Below are positions 1 through 9,406 of a stretch of 64,000 bases of DNA, one piece after another (the first letter of the stretch is position 1; each line of letters starts with the position of its first letter). The notes under the pieces are model-generated. The model saw nothing but the letters and a program-made list of their open reading frames with translations, did not search any database and was not told the origin of the DNA. The stretch spans positions 62,001 to 126,000 of the forward strand of contig MWCO01000004.1 in assembly GCA_002070115.1 (NCBI GenBank), in the 5' to 3' direction. Made by a program: the position numbers and the translations under genes. The stretch is from Deltaproteobacteria bacterium ADurb.Bin207. Its GTDB lineage: Bacteria; Myxococcota_A; Polyangia; Polyangiales; Polyangiaceae.

Positions 1-78
1 ATCTTATCATCTTGCTGGGCAGAATGCACAACGACTCCATGGGTTGACCGAACGGAGCCTTCCCACCAAGATTGGGTC

Positions 79-762
79 GTGATGGGTGTATTTTTCCAAT
101 CTGCCACGAGCAACGCGTTTCGGATCGTTCAAGTCGCATTCATAGCGATATCCGCTGCTCTTGCGTATTCCTATGTGGCTTCCGCGCGTGACGGCGAATT
201 GCGCAAGTCCTGCACGAGTCTGTGTACGATGGCCCCTGACTACGCGGGAGAAGACCGAATGGCCCCGGACTTCGAGTTGACCACAACCCGAGGTTCTCGT
301 TTTCGCCTCGCGGATCAACGGGGAAAAACCGTCTTGCTGGTGTTTTGGAACACGGCTTGCGATGCCTGCAAAAAGCAGATGCCAGCCCTGCGACAGCTCG
401 CATCGACCCTGAGCGAAGAACCACGATTCCAGCTTCTTACCGTAGCCGTCGATGAGTCGGCAGCCGAGGTGGTCTCTGTCCTCGAGCAGCATACAGGCAG
501 TAAGGACCCTTTTGCCGTCGCCTTGGATCCGGATGCCAAGGTGGTGACAGGACGTTATGGAACGAAGATGTATCCTGAAACGTGGCTGATTGATCCAGCC
601 GGTAAAATTCGCTTGCGTTTCGATGGACCGAGAGACTGGTCGAGTCCGATCGCCATGGATGTGCTTCGTGGTTTGTCACGTGATGAGTCGTGTCCCATGA
701 CGATCGAATCGATGGTGGCCCGGGGTCCTGGCGCGAGGATCTGCCAAGAGATCATGCCGTGA
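79..762 (+). CDS. Membrane-anchored thioredoxin-like (TlpA/redoxin family) protein
   Basis: The protein has one hydrophobic segment at about residues 12-35, followed by a thioredoxin-fold domain. Inside it, WNTACDACKKQMP carries a CxxC-type redox pair (CDAC), and YPETWLID holds the usual cis-proline loop. This suggests a thiol-disulfide reductase or peroxiredoxin-like protein facing the periplasm. A second cysteine pair (CTSLC) lies just after the membrane segment and could be a redox partner or structural. The start is uncertain: GTG at 79 and ATG at 82 are adjacent, neither has a clear Shine-Dalgarno, and the frame is open back to base 1, so the true start might lie before the window. The family call is firm; the substrate cannot be told. 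Confidence 0.8.
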   Translation: MMGVFFQSATSNAFRIVQVAFIAISAALAYSYVASARDGELRKSCTSLCTMAPDYAGEDRMAPDFELTTTRGSRFRLADQRGKTVLLVFWNTACDACKKQMPALRQLASTLSEEPRFQLLTVAVDESAAEVVSVLEQHTGSKDPFAVALDPDAKVVTGRYGTKMYPETWLIDPAGKIRLRFDGPRDWSSPIAMDVLRGLSRDESCPMTIESMVARGPGARICQEIMP

Positions 763-894
763 TTCTGTGGCAATCGGCCTAGTTTTCACGAAGGGAAGCG
801 AGAAGAACTGCCCTCTGTCGCGATCGCGAATCGTCACCGTTTCAGCGCTTACCAAAGGATAAAAGGGGTGGTATGCCTTGATGGGAGGCATGCC

Positions 895-2712
895 ATGACA
901 CGAATGCAAGCAATCGGAATGGGAGTCGCGGGGGCTTTGGCTCTGCTCGTGATGAGTTGCGCAGCGGATGAAGGCGAGACATCTCGCGCGTACACGCCGC
1001 CTTGTGGACCTTCGAACTGCACCGGCTGTTGTAATGCTGCCGACCAATGCATTACGACACCTTCCGCTTCGTTTTGCGGGCGCCACGGAGCTTATTGTGT
1101 TTCTTGTGGACCTGGGCAGTCCTGCTCTTTGGGCACGTGTGTCGACGACGTATGCAGCCCGTCCAATTGTGCGGGGTGTTGTCAAAACGGACAATGTGTG
1201 AGTGGAGACTTGGAAAGTGCATGTGGAACGGGCGGGATCGAATGTTCGATTTGCAAAGCGAACGAAAGCTGTGTGACGGGTGCTTGCGTTGCGAGCAGCG
1301 TATGTGACGCCAACAACTGTGGAAACGGTTGCTGTATCAAAGGTGTATGCATGCCGGGCCGCACGGGGGAGGCTTGTGGAAAGGGGGGAATCCAGTGTGA
1401 GCAATGCTCAGAGGCGCAACAATGTGAGGATCAGGTTTGTCGAGCCACGGTTTGCGACGCGGATTCTTGCAAAAACGGTTGTTGTTATCAGGGCAAGTGT
1501 ATGGCTGGAACGAGTGCCGGAGCATGCGGAACAGGGGGTGTTCCTTGTAAGAAATGCAGCGACGGTGAGCAATGCCCGAAAGGTTCTTGCGTCACGGTGA
1601 CATGCGATGCTTCGACGTGTTCGGGGTGTTGCGATGCGAACGGCAATTGTCAGCTTGGCGTCAACCAAGCCGCCTGTGGAAAAGGCGGAGAAGCTTGTGT
1701 TTCCTGCGATGCCAACCAGGTTTGTATCCAATCGACATGCACGACCCAGACACAGAATTGTGGACCTTCGAATTGTTCAGGATGCTGCAACGAACAGGGT
1801 AAGTGCGTGAAGGGAAATACGGCAGCGGAATGCGGAGTGAGTGGCGGTGCCTGCACGGAGTGTGGCTCGGGCCGAGCATGTGTCGATGGCCAATGTACGT
1901 GCAATGCATCCTCTTGCCCCACGGGCTGCTGTCAAGGCGACCAATGCCTGTCCGGCTCGCAACAATCCGCATGCGGAAAAAATGGTTCCTCCTGCGCCGT
2001 TTGCTCAGGAACGGACAAATGCGTCAACGGCTCTTGCAGTTCAACCTGTGGTCCTTCCAGTTGCGTGGGCTGTTGCCAAGGGAATGAATGCAAAGGGGGA
2101 AGCTCAACCTCCGCCTGTGGAACCAATGGTCAAGCCTGCGAAACCTGCGTCAATGACCAGCAGTGCGTAAACGGCACATGCAACAGTGCCACCACGTGCA
2201 ATGCCGCCAACTGCAACGGATGCTGCAAGTCCGGCGTGTGTCAAGCCGGAACCTCGGACAGCCAATGCGGTTCTGGCGGCAAAGTCTGTTCCGTCTGCAA
2301 GTGGTACCAATATTGTTCCGCCAAGAAATGCTCTTTCGACCCCTCCTCGCTGTGGTTCGTCGATATCGTCGAAGTGACCCTCGAACAAACCTCCTACAAA
2401 TGGGACGTAGGCTCCGCCGAGGAATCCAAACCCGACCTATTCGTGGAATTCAGCACTGGCTCGGTTTCCCACACCACCGCCACCGTTTGGAATTCCTATA
2501 CGGCCGTTTACAACGAGTACATGTTTCTCGTCCCCGCTTCGGATTTAATGACCGAAATCCATTATGTCGTAAAGGACCGAGACACGGTCTTTCACGACAC
2601 CGTATGCGACATCACGGAGGTCATCTATCAATCCGAAATCGAAAACGGCTCGGCCACGATCTACACGTCTTGTGTCAATGGCATGGTGACCTTGAAACTC
2701 AAATTCTATTGA
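895..2712 (+). CDS. Cys-rich repeat lipoprotein with C-terminal C2-like domain
   Basis: A GGGAGG Shine-Dalgarno at 883-888 selects the ATG at 895. The signal peptide ends in LLVMSC, a lipobox with Cys22 as the predicted lipidated residue. From residue 37 nine tandem repeats of about 49 residues follow, each built as CxxxxC, then a CC pair, a short Cys-rich loop, CGxxG, CxxC and a final CxxGxC, with about ten cysteines per repeat. The last 120 residues lack the repeat and form a beta-rich domain (WFVDIVEVTL, then PDLFVEFSTG), resembling the C2-like domain seen after such repeats in myxobacterial proteins. It is probably an outer-surface disulfide-bonded rod. No function is known to me; adhesion or structural roles are guesses. 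Confidence 0.85.
   Translation: MTRMQAIGMGVAGALALLVMSCAADEGETSRAYTPPCGPSNCTGCCNAADQCITTPSASFCGRHGAYCVSCGPGQSCSLGTCVDDVCSPSNCAGCCQNGQCVSGDLESACGTGGIECSICKANESCVTGACVASSVCDANNCGNGCCIKGVCMPGRTGEACGKGGIQCEQCSEAQQCEDQVCRATVCDADSCKNGCCYQGKCMAGTSAGACGTGGVPCKKCSDGEQCPKGSCVTVTCDASTCSGCCDANGNCQLGVNQAACGKGGEACVSCDANQVCIQSTCTTQTQNCGPSNCSGCCNEQGKCVKGNTAAECGVSGGACTECGSGRACVDGQCTCNASSCPTGCCQGDQCLSGSQQSACGKNGSSCAVCSGTDKCVNGSCSSTCGPSSCVGCCQGNECKGGSSTSACGTNGQACETCVNDQQCVNGTCNSATTCNAANCNGCCKSGVCQAGTSDSQCGSGGKVCSVCKWYQYCSAKKCSFDPSSLWFVDIVEVTLEQTSYKWDVGSAEESKPDLFVEFSTGSVSHTTATVWNSYTAVYNEYMFLVPASDLMTEIHYVVKDRDTVFHDTVCDITEVIYQSEIENGSATIYTSCVNGMVTLKLKFY
1003..2331 (+). repeat. Nine tandem Cys-rich repeats (about 147 bp each) inside the lipoprotein gene
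   Basis: The stretch codes for 443 residues, about nine units of 49. Unit starts are marked by CGPSNC, CSPSNC, CDANNC, CDADSC, CDASTC, CGPSNC, CNASSC, CGPSSC and CNAANC. The units are conserved in protein but clearly diverged in DNA, so the expansion is old and not a recent slippage product. Confidence 0.85.
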
Positions 2713-2763
2713 ATCGCAGTTCTGCCGTGACAAAACGCGGTGTCCAAACGTAGTCTGAAGACC

Positions 2764-3360
2764 ATGCAATTCACTTCCTGGATGCGAATGGCAGGGCTCG
2801 TATTGCTCGCAGCGGGCTGCTGCAAGAACACATCGGAACAAACACCACAACCTGTACCGGATCCGCCCGTAGGCAGGATAGACAGCCCGATCGTCAACAC
2901 GGTCGACACACCCGTTCCTCCCTCGCCTCCCCCGCCCACCCCGGCAGGTACGATGACCGATCCCAATCGTCCGGGAAGGGGTCTCGATGGTCTCCCCGCC
3001 ATCATTCCGCCTCCTAATTCCACCGTGCCGACCATCGCGGAATGGGATGCCGCCCCTTGGGAAATCACCGTCTCCCGATCCACGCCGCTAGGATGTGAAA
3101 CCAAAATGGTTCGCGAATGGCTTCGTGTCTCCTGCCGCGACGAGAACACGGATGGAGGGAAAGTGCTAGGTCTTTCGATCGAGCAAAAAGGTGGCGTACA
3201 GGCCTATGTCTACGAGCGCAAGGGAGTGGCCAGTTTGGTTGTGCAAGTGGTCAAAGGCAAAAAACACGTGACGCGCTTTCGTTGGACCGATCGCACGCAA
3301 CGGCTGGTGGTGGATTGGACGAGCCTCGGTCCCCGGCCTACGATCGCTTTTACGGATTGA
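2764..3360 (+). CDS. Small lipoprotein with Pro-rich linker, function unknown
   Basis: The ATG at 2764 gives a clean signal peptide with lipobox LLAAGC (Cys19). A GTG at 2740 in the same frame is an alternative start. After the lipobox comes a proline-rich spacer (about residues 27-60, including PPSPPPPTP) typical of a tether, then a 120-residue globular part containing two cysteines (GCETKM and RVSCRD) that may pair. The C-terminal half alternates basic and hydrophobic residues. It starts 51 bp after the Cys-rich lipoprotein stop and may be co-transcribed with it. I do not recognise a family. Confidence 0.6.
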   Translation: MQFTSWMRMAGLVLLAAGCCKNTSEQTPQPVPDPPVGRIDSPIVNTVDTPVPPSPPPPTPAGTMTDPNRPGRGLDGLPAIIPPPNSTVPTIAEWDAAPWEITVSRSTPLGCETKMVREWLRVSCRDENTDGGKVLGLSIEQKGGVQAYVYERKGVASLVVQVVKGKKHVTRFRWTDRTQRLVVDWTSLGPRPTIAFTD

Positions 3361-3738
3361 GCACCAAACCTGTAACACACCGTTTTTATTATATTTTTAT
3401 CACTCCAACCCATCGATCGGTGGTTCCCTATCCTGCATACGCAACGGGCACCCGCCGCGTGATGAGATTGACTACTTTCTATCGACATGCTCGTTCATCG
3501 GACGGTCGAAATCATCGCTTCGCTTTGTCGTAAGAAACGAACTCCAGCGCCCAACCCGCCGAACCTCACTCATCTTTCACGTTCTTCGCCACTCGTTCAT
3601 GCCGAACGTCCTAGGGCAACCTCACCGGATGACCCTTGGCAATACCGTTATCAGACCCCGTCCTTGCCTCATCAGGACATCACCCATCCTTGCCGATGGT
3701 CTTTCCCACGGAAAACACGGTACAATTCGAGGGCGCTC
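3361..3738. other. Intergenic region before the STK-REC gene
   Basis: This 378 bp stretch holds an AT-rich tract at 3381-3400 and no convincing gene. A reading frame in it runs into the kinase gene from 3487, but the peptide is Pro/Arg/His-rich without domain character. No clear -35/-10 pair or hairpin terminator was found. Confidence 0.5.
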
Positions 3739-5046
3739 ATGAGCAAACCTTCAGCGATTCTGACCTTCCCTGACTCGTGCGAATCGGAAAAGTGGGAACC
3801 ACGTTCGACGCGTATCAACCTCTTCGATGTGGGAGATTGGGTGGCAGGATTGTACGAAGTTCGATCGCTGCTTGGCTCGGGTGGCATGGGACAGGTATTC
3901 GAAGCGCAGGACCATGCCTTGGATCGTCGTGTGGCCCTCAAAGCCTGTTGGCCCGACATGCCTGCAGGAGCGTTGCATCAAGAAGCTCGCGCGCTTGCCG
4001 CCTTTCGCCATGAAGCGCTTCCTATCGTCCATGGCATCGGGATCCACCGAAGAACCGAGTATATCGTCATGGAACGGATTTATGGCGTGACGCTCGAGGA
4101 ACATCTTCACCAACGGCAGCGCGTAGGCGAGTCGTTTTCCTCGGAAGAGGTATTGTGGTTGGCGCGAAAAGTTGCCGAAGGGCTTGCTGTCGTTCATGTG
4201 GCGGGCATTGCCCATCGAGATGTCAAACCCGCAAACATCATGTTATCGCCGGACCGCCGTGTCGTGCTGATGGACTTCGGACTGATGCTGCCAGAAGTCG
4301 TGATGCAGCAACAAAAAGAAATTGCCGGATCGCCTGCCTACATGGCTCCCGAAGCCATCGACAACGACTTGACGCCGGGCGCGGGCAAGCTGCTCGATGT
4401 ATTCGGTTTGGGTGTCACCATCTTCGAACTGCTAACCGCACGATTGCCTTTCGATGGGTCCACACTCGATGAAATCCGCGAACAGCAATCCCGGGGGGCT
4501 CCTGATATTCGAACCTTTCGTCCCGATATCGAGCAGGGGTTTGCCGCGCTCATCACGCAAATGCTCTCTCCTGTTGCTGACGATCGCCCCGACAACGCAG
4601 AGACCTTGGTTTGGCGATTTCGCGACTTGCAACAACGAAAACCCATCAGTCAGGGACCGCTTCGGGTGTTGGTCGTCGACGATGATCCCGCCCTTACCAA
4701 ACTCGTGGAAATGATTGTGCGATCCGTGGTCCCCCGCGTGGAGGTAGCAGCGGTGAATGACGCGGAATCAGCGGTCAAACGGCTTCGGGAGGATCCTCCC
4801 GACGCGATGTTTTTGGACTTGCACATGCCTCGTATGAATGGCGTCGAAGTGTGCATGTACATGCGCGGCGCGGGAATTGCCCGAAGAACCACCGTTTTTG
4901 CCATGAGCGCGGGCGCGCAAGATGATGATCAACAACTGTTGCATCATCTCGGCGTTCGAGACTTCATTCCCAAAGGCCGCGACTTGCGTTCTCAAATCAC
5001 TTCCGTTCTTGCGCGAACCTTTCCGGATCATATTCAGCGAGTCTAG
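3739..5046 (+). CDS. Ser/Thr protein kinase with C-terminal response-regulator receiver domain
   Basis: A Hanks-type kinase domain spans about residues 38-295, with the Gly loop GSGGMG, the ATP lysine in VALKA (K68), the catalytic HRDVKPAN (D161), DFG (D179) and APE in MAPEA. A receiver domain follows at about 308-430: acidic VVDDD, phospho-acceptor D360 in FLDLHMP and lysine K412 in FIPKG. All catalytic residues of both domains are present, so it could join Ser/Thr and His-Asp signalling in one soluble protein with no membrane segment. The start at 3739 is preferred because the kinase begins soon after; an upstream ATG at 3487 would add 84 residues of unlikely composition. Its TAG stop overlaps the stop of the convergent downstream gene. 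Confidence 0.88.
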   Translation: MSKPSAILTFPDSCESEKWEPRSTRINLFDVGDWVAGLYEVRSLLGSGGMGQVFEAQDHALDRRVALKACWPDMPAGALHQEARALAAFRHEALPIVHGIGIHRRTEYIVMERIYGVTLEEHLHQRQRVGESFSSEEVLWLARKVAEGLAVVHVAGIAHRDVKPANIMLSPDRRVVLMDFGLMLPEVVMQQQKEIAGSPAYMAPEAIDNDLTPGAGKLLDVFGLGVTIFELLTARLPFDGSTLDEIREQQSRGAPDIRTFRPDIEQGFAALITQMLSPVADDRPDNAETLVWRFRDLQQRKPISQGPLRVLVVDDDPALTKLVEMIVRSVVPRVEVAAVNDAESAVKRLREDPPDAMFLDLHMPRMNGVEVCMYMRGAGIARRTTVFAMSAGAQDDDQQLLHHLGVRDFIPKGRDLRSQITSVLARTFPDHIQRV

Positions 5047-6704
5047 GGGCTCGCCGTAAGTTGTTTGCCGGACAGTCGCTGCTCTTCGGCGATGAGTTGC
5101 TCCATCCACTGAATGAATCGTTGGGATTCTCGCTCGGACCACCCCGGTTTGATCAGGAGCAGCGGAACACAGCACAACAACGTCGTTCCGAGCGCAGTGG
5201 CTGCCCTGCATGCCATCGTTTTTCGCGACGACCCCATTTTCGGCCAAAGCACAACGATAACGACCGCCAGCATGAGCAGTACGGCCAAGGGCAACAGGCT
5301 CGCAAAGCCCTTCCATCCGATCCATTTCGTGCAGAGATTCGGAGAAACGACCCCCGCTCGCCATGCCGGAACAATCACATCTTTGAACGGATGCGTAGCG
5401 CTTTCCGGAAGCTCAGGAAATACCGCATGAACGGTTTGATGGTAGAGGATTCCCACAATCAAAAGCCCTCTCCCTAACCCGTCGAGAACAGGGATCTTGC
5501 CCATCCCATGAAAGCAATAGGCAATGGGAATCATCACCCAGCCCATGACTGGCACGAGCAATCGAGGACCGAAAGACCAACCCGCAAACCATATTTGGGT
5601 ACTCGATATGAACAGCAAAAAATAGAGCCACGTCATTCCCACCAAGATGGCCAATCGAACTCGTCGTCGAAGAACCATGATGATGAGACCTGGCACAGCA
5701 AGTCCAAATACGGGTGAAGTGGTAAACAGACCTCGATGCAAGCTGAACAATCCGCCGTACGCGTATTGCCATTGCGGAGCAGCCACGCCACCGATTCCTT
5801 TGCCGTGTAGCTCTCGCAACGACGGGTCGATCAGATGGTGGTACGACAATTCAAACGGGCCACCGAAAGCCAGAGTGTTGTATCCAAACAGCATAACCAT
5901 GAAGGGAAACGCGCCCAAGGCCACGGCCAGCCATAGCGAACCATGCCGACGCATCGGTCCAAAGACAACGTACACGAGCAGGCATGCGGTTGGGATTCCC
6001 GCTTGATATTCGGTAAGACCGGCCAGTCCGGCCATCATCCCCGCGCCCCAAGCCGGCCCCAGGGCGCTGGAAGCGGGCAACGAATCCGCCAGGCGTTGCT
6101 CGGCCATCAAGATGAGATCGAGAGCGCCAATCATACAGACGGCAACGATCTGATGGCCATAAAACGCTGTGCTGTAATGAAAGGCGGACGTGCCAACGAT
6201 CCACCCGACGGCAGTGATATCCGTGGATGGTGGGTCCAGGCCCAATCGTCTCAAAAGCCTGCGCAACCAAAGAAAACCGATCAGCCCAAGGGGCAACATG
6301 ACGCATGTGCGCATCAAGTTGATGAGTTCATGGATCTTCCAATCTTGCGGATTCGAGAAGCATCGGACGAGCCCGTACACCACTGCCCCAAGCAAGCTCG
6401 AACCAGGTGCTTTGTCGGTGTAATAGTGATCCTCGTATCTTGCCCAATCGTTGATTTTTCCAAAGCGACGGACGGGTTCATCGATGGTGAGGGTATGATG
6501 GTCGATCAACGCCACGGTGAGGTACAGGCGGGATCGTTCGTTGGGCACGGAGATGGAACTGAACATCCATGAGTAACTGAGAATGGCAAGGATGAGCAGA
6601 GAAAGGGGTAGATCCCATCGCCATAACGAGGCGAGGCGCCTGGAAAAAGCCTTTTCTTTGGCGAGCCGAATTGCTTTCCAAAGCGCAAACCACATGAGGG
6701 GCAT
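5043..6704 (-). CDS. Multi-pass membrane protein, GT-C glycosyltransferase-like
   Basis: The protein has about ten hydrophobic segments. Between the first two lies a conserved extracytoplasmic loop with NERSRLYL and YYTDKAPGSS, a loop pattern I associate with GT-C-fold (dolichyl-phosphate-mannose transferase-like) proteins, so lipid-linked sugar transfer is the best guess. The start is placed at 6704 (MPLMWFALW) because the 33 residues upstream are not membrane-like; 6803 is the longest alternative. It follows the FHA gene by about 95 bp in the same direction and may share a transcript with it. Donor and acceptor are unknown. Confidence 0.6.
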   Translation of the reverse strand: MPLMWFALWKAIRLAKEKAFSRRLASLWRWDLPLSLLILAILSYSWMFSSISVPNERSRLYLTVALIDHHTLTIDEPVRRFGKINDWARYEDHYYTDKAPGSSLLGAVVYGLVRCFSNPQDWKIHELINLMRTCVMLPLGLIGFLWLRRLLRRLGLDPPSTDITAVGWIVGTSAFHYSTAFYGHQIVAVCMIGALDLILMAEQRLADSLPASSALGPAWGAGMMAGLAGLTEYQAGIPTACLLVYVVFGPMRRHGSLWLAVALGAFPFMVMLFGYNTLAFGGPFELSYHHLIDPSLRELHGKGIGGVAAPQWQYAYGGLFSLHRGLFTTSPVFGLAVPGLIIMVLRRRVRLAILVGMTWLYFLLFISSTQIWFAGWSFGPRLLVPVMGWVMIPIAYCFHGMGKIPVLDGLGRGLLIVGILYHQTVHAVFPELPESATHPFKDVIVPAWRAGVVSPNLCTKWIGWKGFASLLPLAVLLMLAVVIVVLWPKMGSSRKTMACRAATALGTTLLCCVPLLLIKPGWSERESQRFIQWMEQLIAEEQRLSGKQLTASP

Positions 6705-6799
6705 CCTAGCAGCATGTGCTTTGGCTGATCGAGGCTCCGCAGGACAAAGCGAAGAACGGATTTCGCTACGGATAGCGCCCGAAGGCGGAAACCCTCGCC

Positions 6800-7708
6800 T
6801 CAAGCTTCATCGTCCAAAGTCATAATCCGTGCACAAAGCACACGCAACGACAGGGGTAAGCTCGGTTCCGTCTGCTGTAATGCCGCTTTGTAAAACAACA
6901 ACAAATCCGGATCGTAGCGAATCTCTTTTCGACGCAGTTTACACAGATCATCGATGAGGTCGGCAGTCATGGGTTTTCGAAGGTTGAGATGGATTTCGAG
7001 GACGTAATCCACCCATTTGGGATCGTGTTTGGCCTCCGCGAATTCCATGGCGAAGCGACAAGCCGCCTCTACGATGCCGACACTCACGGTTCGTCCTTCC
7101 CTTGCCGCATGCAACATCTTGTCGAAATACCCGGACAATAAATGAATCGCCCCATCGGTTTCTCCGATGTCCATCATGCTTCGCGCAAGAATCGAAAGTT
7201 GGGTAAACGCTTCTGTTTTTTCCGTGGGAGAAAAACCGCGATCGTCGTCGTCCTCTGTAAGCTCGAACGTAGGGTTGTGCGAAGGCGGAGGGATAGAGCT
7301 ATTCGTAACAACCGGCCTGGAACTTCGGGACGAGCTGCCTACACGCACGGCAAACACGGACAATTCTTTCGTTCCCACCAAGATGCGATCACCGTCTCGC
7401 AACGGCGTTGGCAAGTCGATCCGAGCGGCATTTACATAAACGCCATTGGTGCTTCCCGCATCCCGAAGCACGACCATGCCTTCGGTTACGGAAATTCTCG
7501 CATGAACCCTCGACACGAGCATATCGTCGACGACGATGTCGCACGAAGGACTACGTCCGAGCAGGTATTCACCGTCGTCGAGAACGAATTCTTCGCCTTC
7601 CAGAAACAGCGAGAGAGATCGTTTGGCCCGAAGCGAAGAGCTAGACGATCTTCGCGTAACACCGGGCCAAGTCGGTCGAGAATCATCCACGCCACAAGTG
7701 TACGTCAC
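6800..7708 (-). CDS. FHA-domain protein
   Basis: A forkhead-associated domain covers about residues 30-120: LLGRSPSCDIVV, SRVHARIS and DAGSTNGVYVN carry the Gly-Arg, Ser-Arg-x-His and Asn-Gly residues that contact phosphothreonine. The remaining 180 residues are helical and acidic to mixed, without a motif I know, and there is no membrane segment, so it is a cytoplasmic phosphoprotein reader. Start is GTG at 7708 with no good Shine-Dalgarno. It lies 32 bp after the malic enzyme gene and probably shares its transcript. A partner kinase cannot be named; the STK-REC protein nearby is one candidate. Confidence 0.85.
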   Translation of the reverse strand: MTYTCGVDDSRPTWPGVTRRSSSSSLRAKRSLSLFLEGEEFVLDDGEYLLGRSPSCDIVVDDMLVSRVHARISVTEGMVVLRDAGSTNGVYVNAARIDLPTPLRDGDRILVGTKELSVFAVRVGSSSRSSRPVVTNSSIPPPSHNPTFELTEDDDDRGFSPTEKTEAFTQLSILARSMMDIGETDGAIHLLSGYFDKMLHAAREGRTVSVGIVEAACRFAMEFAEAKHDPKWVDYVLEIHLNLRKPMTADLIDDLCKLRRKEIRYDPDLLLFYKAALQQTEPSLPLSLRVLCARIMTLDDEA

Positions 7709-7740
7709 GAGCGAAAAAAACGCGAACTTCGGGGCGATGA

Positions 7741-9090
7741 TTAGAATTCCACGGAATCCAAGACTCGCGTCACACCGGTTTTGAAAGCCGCTTTTTCGAC
7801 CGCCTGGGCCACCGCTTCATGAACACGTTTGTCCAAGATATTCGGAATGAGTTCCGTTTCCGTGGCAAATTCCGCAATTTTTTTGGCCGCGGCGATTCGC
7901 ATGGCATCGTTGATTTTCGTGGCTCGGGCTTGCAAAGCCCCTTTGAACAGTCCGGGGAAAGCCATGGCATTGTTGACGGACTTACCGTCCATTGCGAAAA
8001 CCGCACCCGCTTGTACCGCTTCGTCCGGGTCGATCTCGGGATCGGGATTCGACAACGCAAGGACCACTTGTTGGGGTTGCACCATCTCTGGCTTGATCAA
8101 GCCTGGCACGCCGGTGGTGGCGATGACGATCTTGGATTTTGCCATGACACCCTCGAGGCTCTCGGGAATGCCTCCAAAGGATTCGAAGCGCGATGTCATC
8201 ACCTCGTTGATATCGGCGCCGTAGACCTGCTCCACACCGTAGGCGCGTAAAAGGCGAAAGATGCCACTTCCCGCGGCACCAAGCCCAACGATTCCCACCG
8301 CAGAACGTTTGAGATTGATATAGGTGCTCGCCGCAATGTTGAGCAACGCGGCCAACACGACGACGGCGGTGCCATGCTGGTCGTCATGCATGACCGGGAT
8401 ATCCAGAGCCGCATCGAGCCGTTCCTCGATCTCGAAGCATTCCGGAGCGCGAATATCCTCCAACTTGATGGCACCAAACGTCGGAGCGATGGCTCGGACG
8501 GTTTGGATGATGACTTCCGGGTCCTTGCTGTCGATCAAGATAGGATAGCCGTTGATATCCGCAAGCACCCGAAACAGAAGGGCTTTGCCTTCCATGACGG
8601 GCATTCCCGCCACCGGGCCGATGTCACCCAAGCCGAGGATCGCCGTGCCATTGGTCACAATCGCCACGTTGTTGGGGATAGACGTATATTCGAGGGCCAA
8701 TTCCGGTTTTTCGTGAATCTTGTTGCACACCGAGGCCACTCCCGGGGTGTACACGATGCTCAAGTCATCGATTGACTCCACCGGCACCCTCGACGTCACC
8801 TCAATTTTTCCTTTTCGATGCATTTCCAGCACGACGTCTTGTGTTGCCAATAAGTCGATCCCATCCATTTTTCGAATGGCATCGCAAAGACGATCGAAGG
8901 AAGCCTCATCGGGGGTGTGGATATCGACGTCTCGTATCTTGGCTTTTTTTCCAAGCTGTACCGTCGTGATCTGCCCGAACCGTCCGCGATGCTCCCCCAC
9001 GAGCATGGCAAACCTTCCCAGGCACTCTGGCATATCGCCAATTCGAATGCGTATCCGCTTGATGATGCGAGCTTTCGCTTCGTGCTTCAT
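7741..9090 (-). CDS. Malate dehydrogenase (decarboxylating), malic enzyme with N-terminal ACT domain
   Basis: Malic enzyme converts malate to pyruvate and CO2 with NAD(P). Residues 1-75 form an ACT-like regulatory domain, a fusion seen in some bacterial malic enzymes. The catalytic part carries VYTPGVA, the nucleotide and metal region LGLGDIG and [10 protein letters not shown], and a second Rossmann motif GLGAAGSGI. No C-terminal phosphotransacetylase domain is present, so this is the short type. The ATG at 9090 is chosen because GGGAGA lies six bases before it; a longer frame to 9294 adds non-conserved residues. The ACT domain suggests allosteric control by an amino acid or similar ligand, which is inference. 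Confidence 0.93.
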   Translation of the reverse strand: MKHEAKARIIKRIRIRIGDMPECLGRFAMLVGEHRGRFGQITTVQLGKKAKIRDVDIHTPDEASFDRLCDAIRKMDGIDLLATQDVVLEMHRKGKIEVTSRVPVESIDDLSIVYTPGVASVCNKIHEKPELALEYTSIPNNVAIVTNGTAILGLGDIGPVAGMPVMEGKALLFRVLADINGYPILIDSKDPEVIIQTVRAIAPTFGAIKLEDIRAPECFEIEERLDAALDIPVMHDDQHGTAVVVLAALLNIAASTYINLKRSAVGIVGLGAAGSGIFRLLRAYGVEQVYGADINEVMTSRFESFGGIPESLEGVMAKSKIVIATTGVPGLIKPEMVQPQQVVLALSNPDPEIDPDEAVQAGAVFAMDGKSVNNAMAFPGLFKGALQARATKINDAMRIAAAKKIAEFATETELIPNILDKRVHEAVAQAVEKAAFKTGVTRVLDSVEF

Positions 9091-9406
9091 CGACGTCTCC
9101 CATGGCTGTTTTCGTCGTCTGTCCGATGCCGAAAGCACATCCACGGTTGCCCAACCCGATGCGCCCACGGCCTCTTTTTCCTTGCCCGGGGAGTTGGCAC
9201 AATCGACCAGCGAGGTAAAGCGTCGCCGCGCGAGACGCACAACGCCATGGCAAGCGGCCGATTCGTTCACGTCAAGTGTACGCCAACCTTGCAAAGCATT
9301 TCTCTAGGCATGTCCGAGGAGCCGACAGCGCCGACCGCTTGACGAACCTCGGTGGGCGCCCAATCCAACACTGCGAACGACAGTATGTATTGGAAAGGGC
9401 CATACC
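9091..9406. other. Divergent intergenic region between malic enzyme and TPR gene
   Basis: About 316 bp should hold the promoters of both divergent genes. TTGACG occurs on the plus strand at 9339-9344 and on the minus strand at 9272-9267, but neither is followed by a good -10 box at the right distance, so I mark no promoter. I see no RNA gene or repeat. Confidence 0.4.

Noticed and set aside
868-894. GTG start for the Cys-rich lipoprotein
   Set aside because: GGGAGG lies correctly before ATG 895, which also gives the best signal peptide.
3487-3738. N-terminal extension of the kinase from an upstream ATG
   Set aside because: The added 84 residues are Pro/Arg/His-rich and precede the kinase domain without a motif; 3739 fits better.
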